A DNA stretch of 64,000 bases from Trichostrongylus colubriformis (taxonomy: Eukaryota > Nematoda > Chromadorea > Rhabditida > Trichostrongylidae): NCBI GenBank assembly GCA_963978905.1, contig OZ022260.1, forward strand, positions 8,855,725 to 8,919,724. The letters are read 5' to 3'. The notes under the pieces are model-generated. The model ran no database searches, was not told where the DNA came from, and saw only the letters and a program-made list of their open reading frames with translations. Shown here one piece after another: positions 53,485-63,732 of this stretch; position 1 is the first letter of the stretch, and each line of letters begins with the position of its first letter. The position numbers and the translations under genes are program-made.

Positions 53485-54372
53485 TTAGGTTGTTCCAAAA
53501 GTTTTGTAGTATTTTTCCAAAAAAAATCAGTAACTCTTGTTTACTTCGAGGCAGGTGTGGGCGGTTCGGGAATATGGTAGGACGTGCTCTAAGCTTTCTA
53601 GAAAAATATATATTGACCCACCAGATCCCGTGGAGAGAGCTACAATGCCCGTTGTCGATACCCGCCCAACTCGCGGTGTCATCTATAATATTATGAGAGG
53701 TCTTGCAGCACCAAAACGACGGAAGCTTGCCACTCCATCAGCGCGGCATTGGGCAAGGGATGTGTGAGCTACGTGACCGTGCGCCGCTGGTTCATCAGCT
53801 TCAGCAACGGCGAGATTGACATGAAAGACAAACCACGCTTGGGACTGTGCTGGTTCTGGGACGAGGAAGGAATGCTTTTCCGCGAGGTTCTGGTACAAGG
53901 CGAGACAATCACCGCTACCGTATGCACCCACCAGCTCCAGCAGCTCGCCGTCGTTGTTCGAGAAAAGTGCCGGAAAAGGTCCGCGGTCACCCTTCTTCAT
54001 GACGACGCCCGCTCCCATTTCGCGAAAAGTTCCCAGGCCAAGTTATAGGAGCTCGGCTGGGATGTGCTGCCCCACCCGCAATACTCTTCAGACATTGCCC
54101 CTTTTGGCTATCACCTTACCCATCCTCTCGAATCCTTCCTGGCTAAGCGAAAATTCGTTGATTATGACTCAATTGCGAAGGCGATCGCTGACTTCTTCGA
54201 CTCTCAAAACCCAGAGTTCTGGGAAGAGGGAATCAACGATTTTCCTATAAAGTGGCAGAGGGTTACCGATAACAATGGTCAATACGTTGTTGCCTAATTG
54301 TTATTTGTTGGACGAAAAAAAATAAAAAGTGATGATCGAAAAAAATACTACAAGACTTTTGGAACAACCTAA
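53485..54372 (+). mobile_element. Internally deleted mariner A
   Basis: Ends TTAGGTTGTTCCAAAAG and CTTTTGGAACAACCTAA, with TA on both sides; 888 bp. Transposase pieces in order: MPVVDTRPTRGVIY, VTVRRWFISF, MKDKPRLGLCWFWDEEG, LLHDDARSHF (second aspartate), LPHPQYSSDIAPFGYH (third aspartate), FPIKWQRV to a stop at 54297. The reading frame shifts at least twice. The segment expected between MKDKPR and LGLCW, with the first catalytic aspartate, is missing. It starts two bases beyond the fold-back mariner at its left. Confidence 0.88.
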
Positions 54373-55060
54373 TATAAAACGCTTCGTTTGTCTGTACGTC
54401 CGTCCGTCCTTCCATCCGTCCGTCTGTCGCGAAATCAGGTATCACAAGGGAAATGAGCTGTAGAGATAGGAACAAGTCAAGGATAGATAGGGCATGGGGC
54501 AAGAACTAAAGAAAACACATGGACTAAGTTGAACTCCACCCATGATGGGCGGAGCGTGCACTTGAATGCTCCGTTTTCAGATCGAAAACTGTTGATCGGG
54601 TTCCAATATGACTCAAACGTGCGGGAAAGGTGGATCAAGGTCAAGAATGAGTTCTTGAATGCCACGAAATAGGACTGGGCATAGTATGCGGAGTGTTCCC
54701 TGATTGGGAGTCCATACAACAAAAATTCATAACTCGGTTCCAATGCAGTCTTGAGACCAGGAAAAAATCGGAGAAAATGACCGATGTCCAAATTTTCTGA
54801 AATACATTCAAAACGCGAGAAAACCGGACCGTAATGGGCGGAGTGTGATATGGTAATGAGTACTGAGTAGATTTATAAAAAGGGTGATTCCGATCGACCC
54901 ACTGAAGCCCATGATGTTACGCGCATAGTAGTGTGCGCCAGCCAACTGGCTAATAGTAAAAGGATGTAGTATCCAGTGTCGACCAATTTTTTGCTGGGAT
55001 GCGCTGCGTATTCCGATTCCATTTAGAATCGTAGTGGCAGTAACCCCGATTTAGCTTATA
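54373..55060. other. Spacer between mariners A and B
   Basis: Contains a (GTCC)n/(CCGT)n-like microsatellite at about 54390-54430. Nothing else recognised. Confidence 0.4.
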
Positions 55061-55957
55061 TTAGGTTGTCCCGAAAGTCTTGTCATATTTTTTTCGATCA
55101 TCACTTTTTATTTTTTTTTTCGTCCAACAAATAATAATTAGGCAACAAAGTATTGACCATTGTTATCGGCAACCCTCTGCCACTTTATAGGAAAATCGTT
55201 GATTCCCTTCTCCCAGAACTCTGAGTTCTGAGAGTCGAAGAAGTCAGCGATCGCCTTCGTAAGCAAGTCATAATCAACGAATTTTCTCTTGGCCAGGAAG
55301 GATTCGAGAGGATGGGTAAGGTGATAGCCAGAAGGGGCAATGTCTGGAGAGTACGGTGGGTGGGGCAGCACCTCCCAGCCGAGCTCCTATAACTTAGCCT
55401 GGGTACTTCTCGCGAAAATGGGAGCGAAATGGGAGCGGGCGTCGTCATGAAGAAGGGTGACCGCGGACTTTTCCGGCACTTTTCTCGAACAGCGACGGCG
55501 AGCTGCTGGAGCTGGTGGGTGCATACGGTAGCGGTGACTGTCTCGCCTCGTACCAGCACCTCGCGGAAAAGCATTCCTTCCTCGTCCCAGAACCAGCACA
55601 GTCCCAAGCGTGGTTTGTCTTTCATGTCAATCTCGCCGTTGCTGAAGCTGATGAACCAGCGGCGCACGGTCACGTAGCTCACACATCCCCTGCCCAATGC
55701 AGCGCTGATGGAGTGGCAAGCTTCCGTCGTTTTGGTGCCGCAAGACCGCTCATAATAGATGACACCGCGAGTTGGGTGCGTATCGACAACGGGCATTGTA
55801 GCTCTCTCCACGGAATCTGGTGGGTCAATATATATTTTCCTAAAGCTTAGGGAACGTTCTACCATATTCCTGAACCGCCTGGGCCTCACTCGAAGTGAAC
55901 AAGAGTTACTGATTGTTTTTTTTAGGAAAATATGACAAGACTTTTGGGACAACCTAA
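55061..55957 (-). mobile_element. Internally deleted mariner B
   Basis: Same family as mariner A in the opposite orientation; 897 bp, with ends TTAGGTTGTCCCGAAAGTC and CTTTTGGGACAACCTAA and TA on both sides. The junction MKDKPRLGLCWFWDEEG is identical to copy A, so the deletion predates both copies. The frame from the start reads through the DNA-binding part (VTVRRWFISFSNGEIDM) and then shifts before the second-aspartate region. The two copies face each other 3' end to 3' end. Confidence 0.88.
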
Positions 55958-56574
55958 TACATCGTTTTACGGGAGCTAGTCGGTGTACAATTCCGTGCTT
56001 GTAGAGCCCCGGGCGTCCTTGGTATCAATTCCCGTACCCCAGAGGTATTAAATTGTTTGTGAGCTTGGACGTGCATTAATGCGCAATTTGTACCCGCACC
56101 ATGATAGTGGTGGTGTACGGCACCTGTCACCAATCCCGAACTCAATAAAAATATGTTCCAAATTCTGAAAAATCAAAAAACCATTCAAGATTCCGGAAGA
56201 CCTCCTTCAAAAGAAGGAGAAAGGTCGTTACTAGTGAAAACTCAGTTTGTTGGAGTGCGGATTCGAGTTCCGTTATCCAACCATAGGATTATTCTTTTGT
56301 TAGGAAAATAGGTTTTTGTTTTTCTCTGCACTCGTTTTCCTTGAATATGATGCATTCAAGTATAATAGATTAACACATGAATGGTTGAATCCGCTTAATG
56401 CGCACTTTTCACTGCGAATGCTTTCTTTCGCTTTGATTGAGCTGCAGCATTTTATACTTTTTTCTTTCTCTTCGCACCCTTATCTATCTCTTGAAGTGAT
56501 AGCAGCATTGTCCTTTTTGGAGTCCCATGGACTCGAACTCATACTAATTAAAACCTAGAGGTATTTAGGGTTAT
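55958..56574. other. Spacer in the mariner cluster
   Basis: A short block, 55990-56145, has an imperfect palindrome (TGGTGGTGTACGGCACC). No gene recognised. Confidence 0.35.
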
Positions 56575-57252
56575 ATAGGGTAGTCTAAAAAGTTTTTTCG
56601 TATTTTTAAATAGCGCTTTTTCCCTCCAAACTGCTTTCCAGCAATCTCTTCTGTACATACACATGTAGTACAAGTCCACATGCATCTATAGGTATTATTG
56701 TCTTCCATCTCCCGGATAACCTTTTTTGGCAAAATAAACATATCAAAGGTCAACCTCATTTTCAATACAAAAATTTTTCTTTGAATGGCGTTAGACAGGG
56801 AAAGGAAAAGGTGATAATCCGATGGAGCAAGATCAGAGCTATAAGGTGGATGGGGCAGCAATTTTTATCCAAGCTCGAGAATTTTTTGGCGAGGCAATTT
56901 TTTGGCAAGTCTTCCCACTATTGAAAAAGTGACTCGCCAAAAAATTCTCGAGCTTGGATATAAATTGCTGCCCCATCCACCTTATAGCTCTGATCTTGCT
57001 CCATCGGATTATCACCTTTTCCTTTCCCTGTCTAACGCCATTCAAAGAAAAATTTTTGTATTGAAAATGAGGTTGACCTTTGATATGTTTATTTTGCCAA
57101 AAAAGGTTATCTGGGAGATGGAAGACAATAATACCTATAGATGCTCGTGGACTTGTACTATATGTGTATGTACAGAAAAAATTGCTGGAAAGCAGTTTGG
57201 AGGGAAAAAGCGGTATTTAAAAATACGAAAAAACTTCTCAGACTACCCAATA
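56575..57252. mobile_element. Fold-back mariner, copy 2
   Basis: Same structure as 52815-53482: inverted halves of about 310 bp, each with the C-terminal transposase piece (LPHPPYSSDLAPSDYH, IQRKIFVLKMRL) pointing outward. The centre (CTTCCCACTATTGAAAAAGTG) matches copy 1. The ends (GGGTAGTCTAAAAAG and its complement) are more diverged from copy 1 than the interior. Confidence 0.87.
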
Positions 57253-57355
57253 TCTAGATACGCTATATTTCATGTGCGAAGCTCCAGATATGTCGAATGA
57301 AGTAGATCCGCTCAGACCTACTCTCTCAGTTTCCATGGCATAGAGGAATACACTG

Positions 57356-57711
57356 CGGAAAAATGGGTTTTTCTGTTACCCACACCCGAAAAAGTGAGAG
57401 TTAGGCTAGGAGACAGTTCCCCAAATTCTCGGATGGGTGAGCGGAGCCTCCGAGTAAAAGCCCTGTCTCGTTGTTGCCGCGGTTAGAAACGGAGAGTGGG
57501 AGTAACGTAACTTCCTGTTCCTACAATGCGTCTCCGATCGCAGCGGACGACGGGGTGGGCACTTGCTCGGAGGCTTCGCCCACCCAGCCGAGACTTCGTA
57601 GTGATGAACTTCTGCCGGATTCACATTTTTTGCGTGAAACCTTGCATGCGGCCCACATCAGGCAAATACAACATAAATATATATGGGTAACAGGAAAACT
57701 CATTTTTTCCG
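57356..57711. mobile_element. MITE with 28-bp inverted ends
   Basis: CGGAAAAATGGGTTTTTCTG and TTACCCA on the left are answered by TGGGTAACAGGAAAACTCAT and TTTTTTCCG on the right; 356 bp. The interior is GC-richer, with a palindromic CCTCCGAG/CTCGGAGG pair. No transposase. The target duplication is unclear. Confidence 0.7.
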
Positions 57712-58076
57712 TGAACGATTCTTCTGCATTTTAGTCCCGTGGCCTGAATTTTGAAATCGTCTGACTCAAATTGTAATTTTTAGATTTCCTGGGATGTAGA
57801 GATTGTTTTTGACGTTGATTAGGCTCCGAAGGTCATTGACTATGGATGCGCATACGCCACCGCCGAAATACTGAATAAAAGGGAAGTGCACGGCGTATTC
57901 TAGAGCTGTATTATTCTATGTAGAGCAATTTATTTAGTTATTTATCTATTACAAAGCATCTTGCCAGCAAAATTTTTTCTGTCCTCTTATATGTATGATT
58001 ATATCTATATGTACTGTATTATATATTGTAATGGTCTTCTGCGCAAAATTAAAATTACTCCACCCACTAATAATTC
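57712..58076. other. Short intergenic stretch
   Basis: AT-rich, nothing recognised. Confidence 0.3.
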
Positions 58077-58193
58077 ATTGCGAAATGTTGTTACAAGCAT
58101 GTTGAGTTATGGGCAAAACCTTTGGTCTCGGACGGGACTTGAACCCGCTCTCCATGCTTTCCGCCCTTAAGTGCTAATCCATTACACTACACT
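58077..58193 (-). mobile_element. tRNA-derived SINE, copy 1
   Basis: On the minus strand the unit begins with a tRNA-like head: an A-box-like GTGTAATGGATTAGC, then a perfect B box GGTTCAAGTCC and an arm ending CCCGTCCGAGACC. The 5' acceptor strand and anticodon stem do not pair, so it is not a functional tRNA. The head is followed by a body, TTTTGCCCATAACTCA, then CTTGTA and TTTCGCA. The same head-plus-body order occurs at 60519-60616. Confidence 0.65.
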
Positions 58194-58199
58194 AAAACA

Positions 58200-59700
58200 C
58201 TACTAAAAAAATATCAAAATCGCTACTAAAACCCTTTTTACCTTAACTCAGCTTCTGAATGGCATATTTCCCGAATGGCTAACTCAGCATATGTACTTAT
58301 GACAATTTTCGCACCGCGAGCTGCGGCGAAATACAGCTGCTATCAAAAATATCAAAATCATTGTGAAATGCTTTTTTTAACCACCGTCCATGCGACAGAG
58401 CGATAGCGTCGACCATGGCAATTCACGGGCTCGTTGCCCGAGTTACCGTCGTGATTACCGCCGACGACAAATGAAAGCCTAGCAATGTCGTGATCATCGC
58501 CATCTTTCTTTCTTTACTCGCCCACACACACACCCACTTGAACGTCTTTCTATGCCTCTCCTCTTTTTCATTGCCTTTTCAAGCTTATCCGTGAAAAAAT
58601 GAGTCGTAGAAAGATGATAGTGACCGGTTTAACCAATGATAATTTGTAATAATGATAAGTAACTATAATGTACGATACATAATAAATTATGAAAATGTAT
58701 TGTAACATGATAAGTGATAATAATTATTTATAAATAGCAAATAACGAGAGGCAAGGTTATCAGCTGAAGGGAAGTTGATCGCTTTGGGCGCAGAATAGGC
58801 CATGCATTCGAATTTGTTCGGAATTGTAAAGGTGTTTGAAGGTGCATAAAAAGAAACTGATGACCAGAATAGTGCCTATTTCAATATGTAGCGTAGCCCG
58901 TCTCTACGTCATTTTAAAACAACAAAGAAAGACCTAAGAAGCATCAATAAAATCCGATCCTAGACAATGCGCACATGAGAACCACGCCTTCAGCCACTGC
59001 GACACCGCTGCAAGTCATTCTGATATTTTATTAAAATTTGAAAATAGAGTATCATACTTCTTCGGATTCCTAGATTTCGGATTTTGATAAGTTGTGTCGA
59101 TAGCTGACTGAAGGATCCCCGAGTCCCTATAACAGGAAAACGTCACGTGATGAAAGTTTTCCATATGATTTATCCCTTAGCTCTATTATCCTTATGTATT
59201 ACATTAATCATCCACAATTGCAGATAACAATTATTTCCCACTTTTTTCTTTCCATTTAAATAATAATGAATGGATGTGTTGATTGTAGCTGTGACGCTAG
59301 CCCTTCGCTCAGTAATTTACACCTATTAACTGGAATGTATTTCACAATTTTGTTATCACGAGCGGCTTAGTGTGTGGCTCTTCATCACTGGGTGTTTTCA
59401 GACCGAGAGTATGATTCTTTATTTTTTTTCGCTCAGTCCCGTAACGATTATAAAAAGGATACCACTTTTCCAAGACTATTCTCTTCTCACTCCTTTCCCC
59501 TACTGATGAGCAGGGATAGTTTACATCTAAGGGCTCGTGCGAATCGGAAATTAAACTGACTCTTTGTTTCTAAACCCCCCTCAATAACATATGAAAAATA
59601 ATTTTTCTTCAGGTCAACTCAATATCAATATAATCCTCCACTGATTTTGAGAATTGAGACGTCGAAAATCTAACAATTACTTTATCTACTACTTGTTTTC
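58200..59700. other. Intergenic stretch, nothing recognised
   Basis: AT-rich, with TAATAATGATAAGTAA-like simple sequence near 58640-58740. No gene or element ends. Confidence 0.4.
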
Positions 59701-59711
59701 TCTCTCTTACC

Positions 59712-59934
59712 TCCTTTGACCTTTTTTGAAAAGTTGCTTGACTCCAGATGCGGACTGCGATCATGCTGCAGTCCCTGCAATTTTGTACTGTCTGACATTT
59801 TTGAGGGTCTTATGAATTCCGATTGCACTCCCATCTGTTGTGTATTGATCCCAGATTGATTCAGTGTCCGTAGGCATTCATTGAAATGATACATTTTCAG
59901 CCCGAACGCTAGAGGTGCTGTGTGGGGTATCCTG
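59712..59934 (-). CDS. Exon-like segment, unassigned
   Basis: On the minus strand an open segment follows CACCCTCAG and ends near a GGTAAGAG donor. The peptide is hydrophilic, Ser/Gln-rich (MYHFNECLRTLNQSGINTQQ), without a recognised domain. The good donor and even composition suggest a real internal exon, but no partner exon was found. Confidence 0.3.
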
Positions 59935-60003
59935 AGGGTGAATTTATGATGGAGACTATCCAAGATCACCACCCAAAGAAAAGGTGTCCGAGTTCAAAAG
60001 TTG

Positions 60004-60076
60004 CGACCACGGCAGGATTCGAACCTGCAGTCTTCTGCTCCGTAGGCAGACGCGTTATCCATTGCGCCACGCGGCC
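60004..60076 (-). tRNA. tRNA-Arg (anticodon ACG)
   Basis: 73 nt on the minus strand. The acceptor stem GGCCGCG pairs with CGTGGTC, with discriminator G. The D arm contains TGGCGCAATGGATAACGC, the anticodon stem TCTGC/GCAGA encloses the loop CTACGGA (anticodon ACG), and the T arm is GCAGGTTCGAATCCTGC. A and B boxes are intact and no intron is present. ACG is read as ICG after editing. Confidence 0.97.
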
Positions 60077-60263
60077 AGGACATGGGTGTTCATCGTTACC
60101 GTTCAACAACAAGCAGTACCTTGGCACTTCTCCGACCTCATTAGGTAATTGTGGTGGGCATACCACTGCAAATAAAGGAGGAGGGGTATATAACGAATGC
60201 TTGGAATTAGTAGGTAGGGTCAAGTACCTCTGATGCCCACCCTTTTCCATTGAATATTTTAAT

Positions 60264-60940
60264 GATATTATGTGTAGAATCCAGAGTCGTTAAAGAAGAA
60301 CATTGCGACCGATAAGGGAAGGATACCAGGTCGACGGACGCTAATTTCAAATCCGCATTCAGTATCTGCTGAGCAGTTCTCTGAATGGAGTTATGGAGGC
60401 TTTTCTATAGTATTATATACATAGTATTATATTTTCCATAGTATATAGAGTATGTATTATGTGTAGAATCCAGAGTCGTTAAAGAAGAACATTGCGACCG
60501 ATAAGGGAAGGATACCAGGGATGAAACGCGGGTTCGATTCCCGTCCGACACGGAAGCTTTTGCCCATAACTCAGTATCCTTGTAGTATCTTTCGCATCGT
60601 CAGATGGAAGATGGAAAACATTGCGAAAGGGAAGGATACTAGGTCGACGGACGCTAATTTCAAATCCGCATTCAGTATCTGCTGAGCAGTTCTCTGAATG
60701 GAGTTATGGAGACTTTTCTATAGTATTATATACATAGTATTCTATTTTCTATAGTATATAGAGTATGATATTATGTGTAGAATCCAGAGTCGTGAATGAA
60801 GAACATTGCGACCGATAAGGGAAGGATACTAGGTCGACGGACGCTAATTTCAAATCCGCATTCAGTATCTGCTGAGCAGTTCTCTGAATGGAGTTATGGA
60901 GACTTTTCTATAGTATTATATACATAGTATTCCATTTTCT
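60264..60940. repeat. Tandem repeat of about 190-bp units, interrupted by a SINE
   Basis: Units start TATTATGTGTAGAATCCAG at about 60266, 60455 and 60771 and contain CATTGCGACCGATAAGGG, GGTCGACGGACGCTAATTTC, GCTGAGCAGTTCTCTGAATG and a TATAGTATTATATACATAG end. The second unit is broken at about 60518 by the tRNA-like segment and resumes at about 60617. Confidence 0.85.
60519..60616 (+). mobile_element. tRNA-derived SINE, copy 2 (5' truncated)
   Basis: Contains a perfect B box, GGTTCGATTCC, followed by CCGTCCGACACGG, then the body TTTTGCCCATAACTCA, CTTGTAGTA and TTTCGCA, in the order seen at 58077-58193. The tRNA-like 5' half is missing. It lies within the tandem repeat, whose CATTGCGA/GGGAAGGATAC string occurs on both sides of it, as a target duplication or as repeat homology. 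Confidence 0.65.
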
Positions 60941-60959
60941 AAGTATTCTATAGTTCTAT

Positions 60960-62510
60960 GTATTCTATATTTCTATGATATATGCATCAGTCCCACATGC
61001 ATAACCTTGTTCCTCTCCCAATTCGCCGATGAATACAAGGAAAGCCTAGTCGTGTCGCTGTCGTGGGCTCCCGAAAGTACCACGTATTATATTACACTCA
61101 GAAAAACCTGCATAACCCCACCCAAGAAATCTTTGGCAGACATCGGCTACAGATTTGAAATCAGCGTTTAAAAGCGCGTCGAGTGTTACTTGTTGCGAAT
61201 ACCTGTTTCGACCTGGTAGCTTTCCCTTGCGAGCCCATTCTCATTTAAAACATTCTAACCTACGTTTGGGCGTGGAATACTGGTGAAATTCATCACCTCT
61301 CGAGAATAAGGAATGAATCTGACACTGGGATCGAGTGACTTCTATGTACGACTCATTGTAAGACAAGACGTATACGTTTTCAAGATAGGGAAGGTTGATT
61401 GACCGATTGCAGTCTAGATGCCAGTGCATGGCACATTCCAAGATGGGCTTTATCGACATTGGAACCTCTTATTTCACCATGTCTGTACGGAACTGCATTT
61501 GTGGTGGTGATTCTATCTGCTTGTTCCGACATCAACTCTGCTGCTAATTTTGCTCACATATATAAAAGGACATCACGCGAACTTTGCTAATGCACCGCGA
61601 CTATCATCATAATAAGTGCACACTGTGTTACCGAGACTGCCTAATTACTAAAAAACCTTTTTCTGATTCTGCTATCGTAGCACTCTGCAAGAATGGCACG
61701 TTTCACAGCGTCACTTAAACTTGTTCAGTACCATGACTGTTATCGTATTGTCGGCATTCATTCGTCTTGATAGAACATTCACCTACGGTTTACCTGCAAC
61801 AACCTTATTCAGCACTTCCCTTCTGGAATCATCACAAGATGTTCGGCCTGCCCTTGTTTCTCCAGCTCCATTGAATTGTACGCTGCTATAGGAATGAGGA
61901 GGAGCATCCCACCGTGGACATTATTTTTACTCAAGCGTAGAAGGGGAAAGGAACGCGCTCTTCCCTCCACTAAGGCTTGGACAAAATATACGCCTAAGTA
62001 AAGCGATCTTTGAAAGATCCCTCCAAGATGCCTGGATGTGCAGCGCTTTATAAGATGCCCCCACATGCTTTTTTTATGAAATGCCGTCCCCTCCCCTCCC
62101 CCCCCCCCATTCCCTATTTACGATAGTCCAATTCTACCGAAGCGAAAACGTCAGAGAAGGCAAAACGTGATTTTTTCGCCTGATCTTGAAAATGAAAACA
62201 CTTTCCATAAGTTACAGAAATATCATCAATGGCCTAATAAAGACCAGCAACTTTCGTGATTGTTACTTTGTTCGCTTGTGTAGTCCCCATTTATAAACAA
62301 TAGTAGCTAAAACAAACTGCAGTGAGGTCTATTATATTCTGAAGTGAAAGCTTCCGTTGTTCCACTGTGAACAATCCTTTAAGGATTTCGATAACCACAC
62401 AACTAACTGGTGCAGTAACCAAACATTTTTGCTAAGTCAGTGTGTTAAAGATTCACAGAAGAAAAATTACATGAGCAGTAAACATTTATGAAAAAATGAA
62501 TTGCAGAGAG
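60960..62510. other. Intergenic stretch, one transmembrane-like frame
   Basis: A plus-strand frame at 61399-61590 ends in LYGTAFVVVILSACSDINSA and a short basic tail. This resembles the end of a membrane protein but has no supporting exons. A C-run lies at about 62096-62109. Nothing else recognised. Confidence 0.35.
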
Positions 62511-62519
62511 AAAAAGTTA

Positions 62520-62592
62520 CGACCACGGCAGGATTCGAACCTGCAATCTTCTGCTCCGTAGGCAGACGCGTTATCCATTGCGCCACGCGGCC
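62520..62592 (-). tRNA. tRNA-Arg (anticodon ACG), second copy
   Basis: 73 nt on the minus strand, identical to 60004-60076 except for one base in the variable region (AAGATT instead of AAGACT). All stems pair, with anticodon ACG in the loop CTACGGA. Flanking sequence is unrelated to the first copy, so this is not a simple tandem duplication. Confidence 0.97.
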
Positions 62593-62712
62593 ACGTTTTA
62601 AGTGGTTCAGTCACTCCTTAACGATGTAACACTCAGCGGTACACTTTCATAATTAGCTGACTGGGTTGTTACATTACATGTGCGTGAACCGATCATTTAT
62701 GACGAGCATATC

Positions 62713-63732
62713 GGGTCATTCCATAAGAAGTGTTGTTTTTTTTCGAACGAAAATTTTCCTGTACAATTACAAGTTTTTTGCAGTATCATTCGGGAAAGAT
62801 TCTCCTGCTCTATAAAATGCCATGTTCAACTTCTGTGTGCGTCGTGATGGAGCCGATTTCGAGGCCGGCGAAGTGATTGGTTTAGTCGACAAAAATTGAC
62901 CAACTCGGCAATTAATTAAAACTTTCTTTTTACTTCAAGAAAATTAACCATCCATAAATCCTGCACTCAACCGCGACCTCTTCTGCAAGTTCTACCAATT
63001 GGTTGCTTGGAAAGTCACATCGCTCTCTTTTCACATTTGAATTTTTCCTCCACAACTCGGTGATTTTTGACATTTTCTTTGGATCGAGGCAATAAATTTT
63101 CGCAATCAATAACTTCAGAGAAATGTTAGACGTCAATCGCAGGTAATCAGTAGGGACGCGGAATTATTACTGACCGGATCTCTTTAGATTTCGTTGTAAA
63201 AAAAAATCGCGCAATAATGTCAACTGGGCCGCCATCACACAATTTTGAAGTTCAGTGTGAATTGCAAACAAGACAAAACGAAGCATATTTTGGATAGAGC
63301 AGAGGAAATTTTCCGAATGATCCACAAAGGAATGCTGAAGAGCAAGTAACTTGCATGGAAAAAATTCATTTTGAATAAACGTGAGTGCTTTCGGGAGAAG
63401 GAATTTAGCAAACGAACGACACGGCTCCTTGATCAACCAGATATCGGAAGCTATAGAAGAGGTCGGGGCCAAGTACGGTTTACATGATAGTTGATATTCC
63501 TAAAGTGAAATATGGTTTTTCAATCAATTGCCCGTTTAGCCAATTTTTGTCAGCTGGTCCTACTTCTTTGCCAGCCTGGATGTCGGCTCCATTGCAACAT
63601 ATCCAATTCGTGATATGCTTTCATAGAGCATAAGAATCTCTTTCACATTGGTATATGACATACCGCAAAACTTGTAATTTTATAGGAAAATTTTTTGCTT
63701 GAAGAAAAACGACATTACTTATGAATGACTCA
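62713..63732. mobile_element. Fold-back Tc1/mariner-type element
   Basis: The left end GGGTCATTCCATAAG and right end CTTATGAATGACTCA are inverted, and the two arms of about 180 bp are reverse complements (62720-62900 against 63530-63720). The arms translate to similar short peptides (GADFEAGEVIG and GADIQAGKEVG followed by DKNWL or DKN), as expected for the start of a transposase gene duplicated in opposite directions. The centre, 62930-63470, is AT-rich and not recognised. The family is inferred from the end motif. Confidence 0.6.

Noticed and set aside
55429..55850. Plus-strand open frames inside mariner B
   Set aside because: They are antisense shadows of the mariner transposase gene.
58119..58193. 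Functional tRNA gene
   Set aside because: Only the D-arm-like and T-arm parts are good; the acceptor and anticodon stems do not pair, which fits a SINE head.
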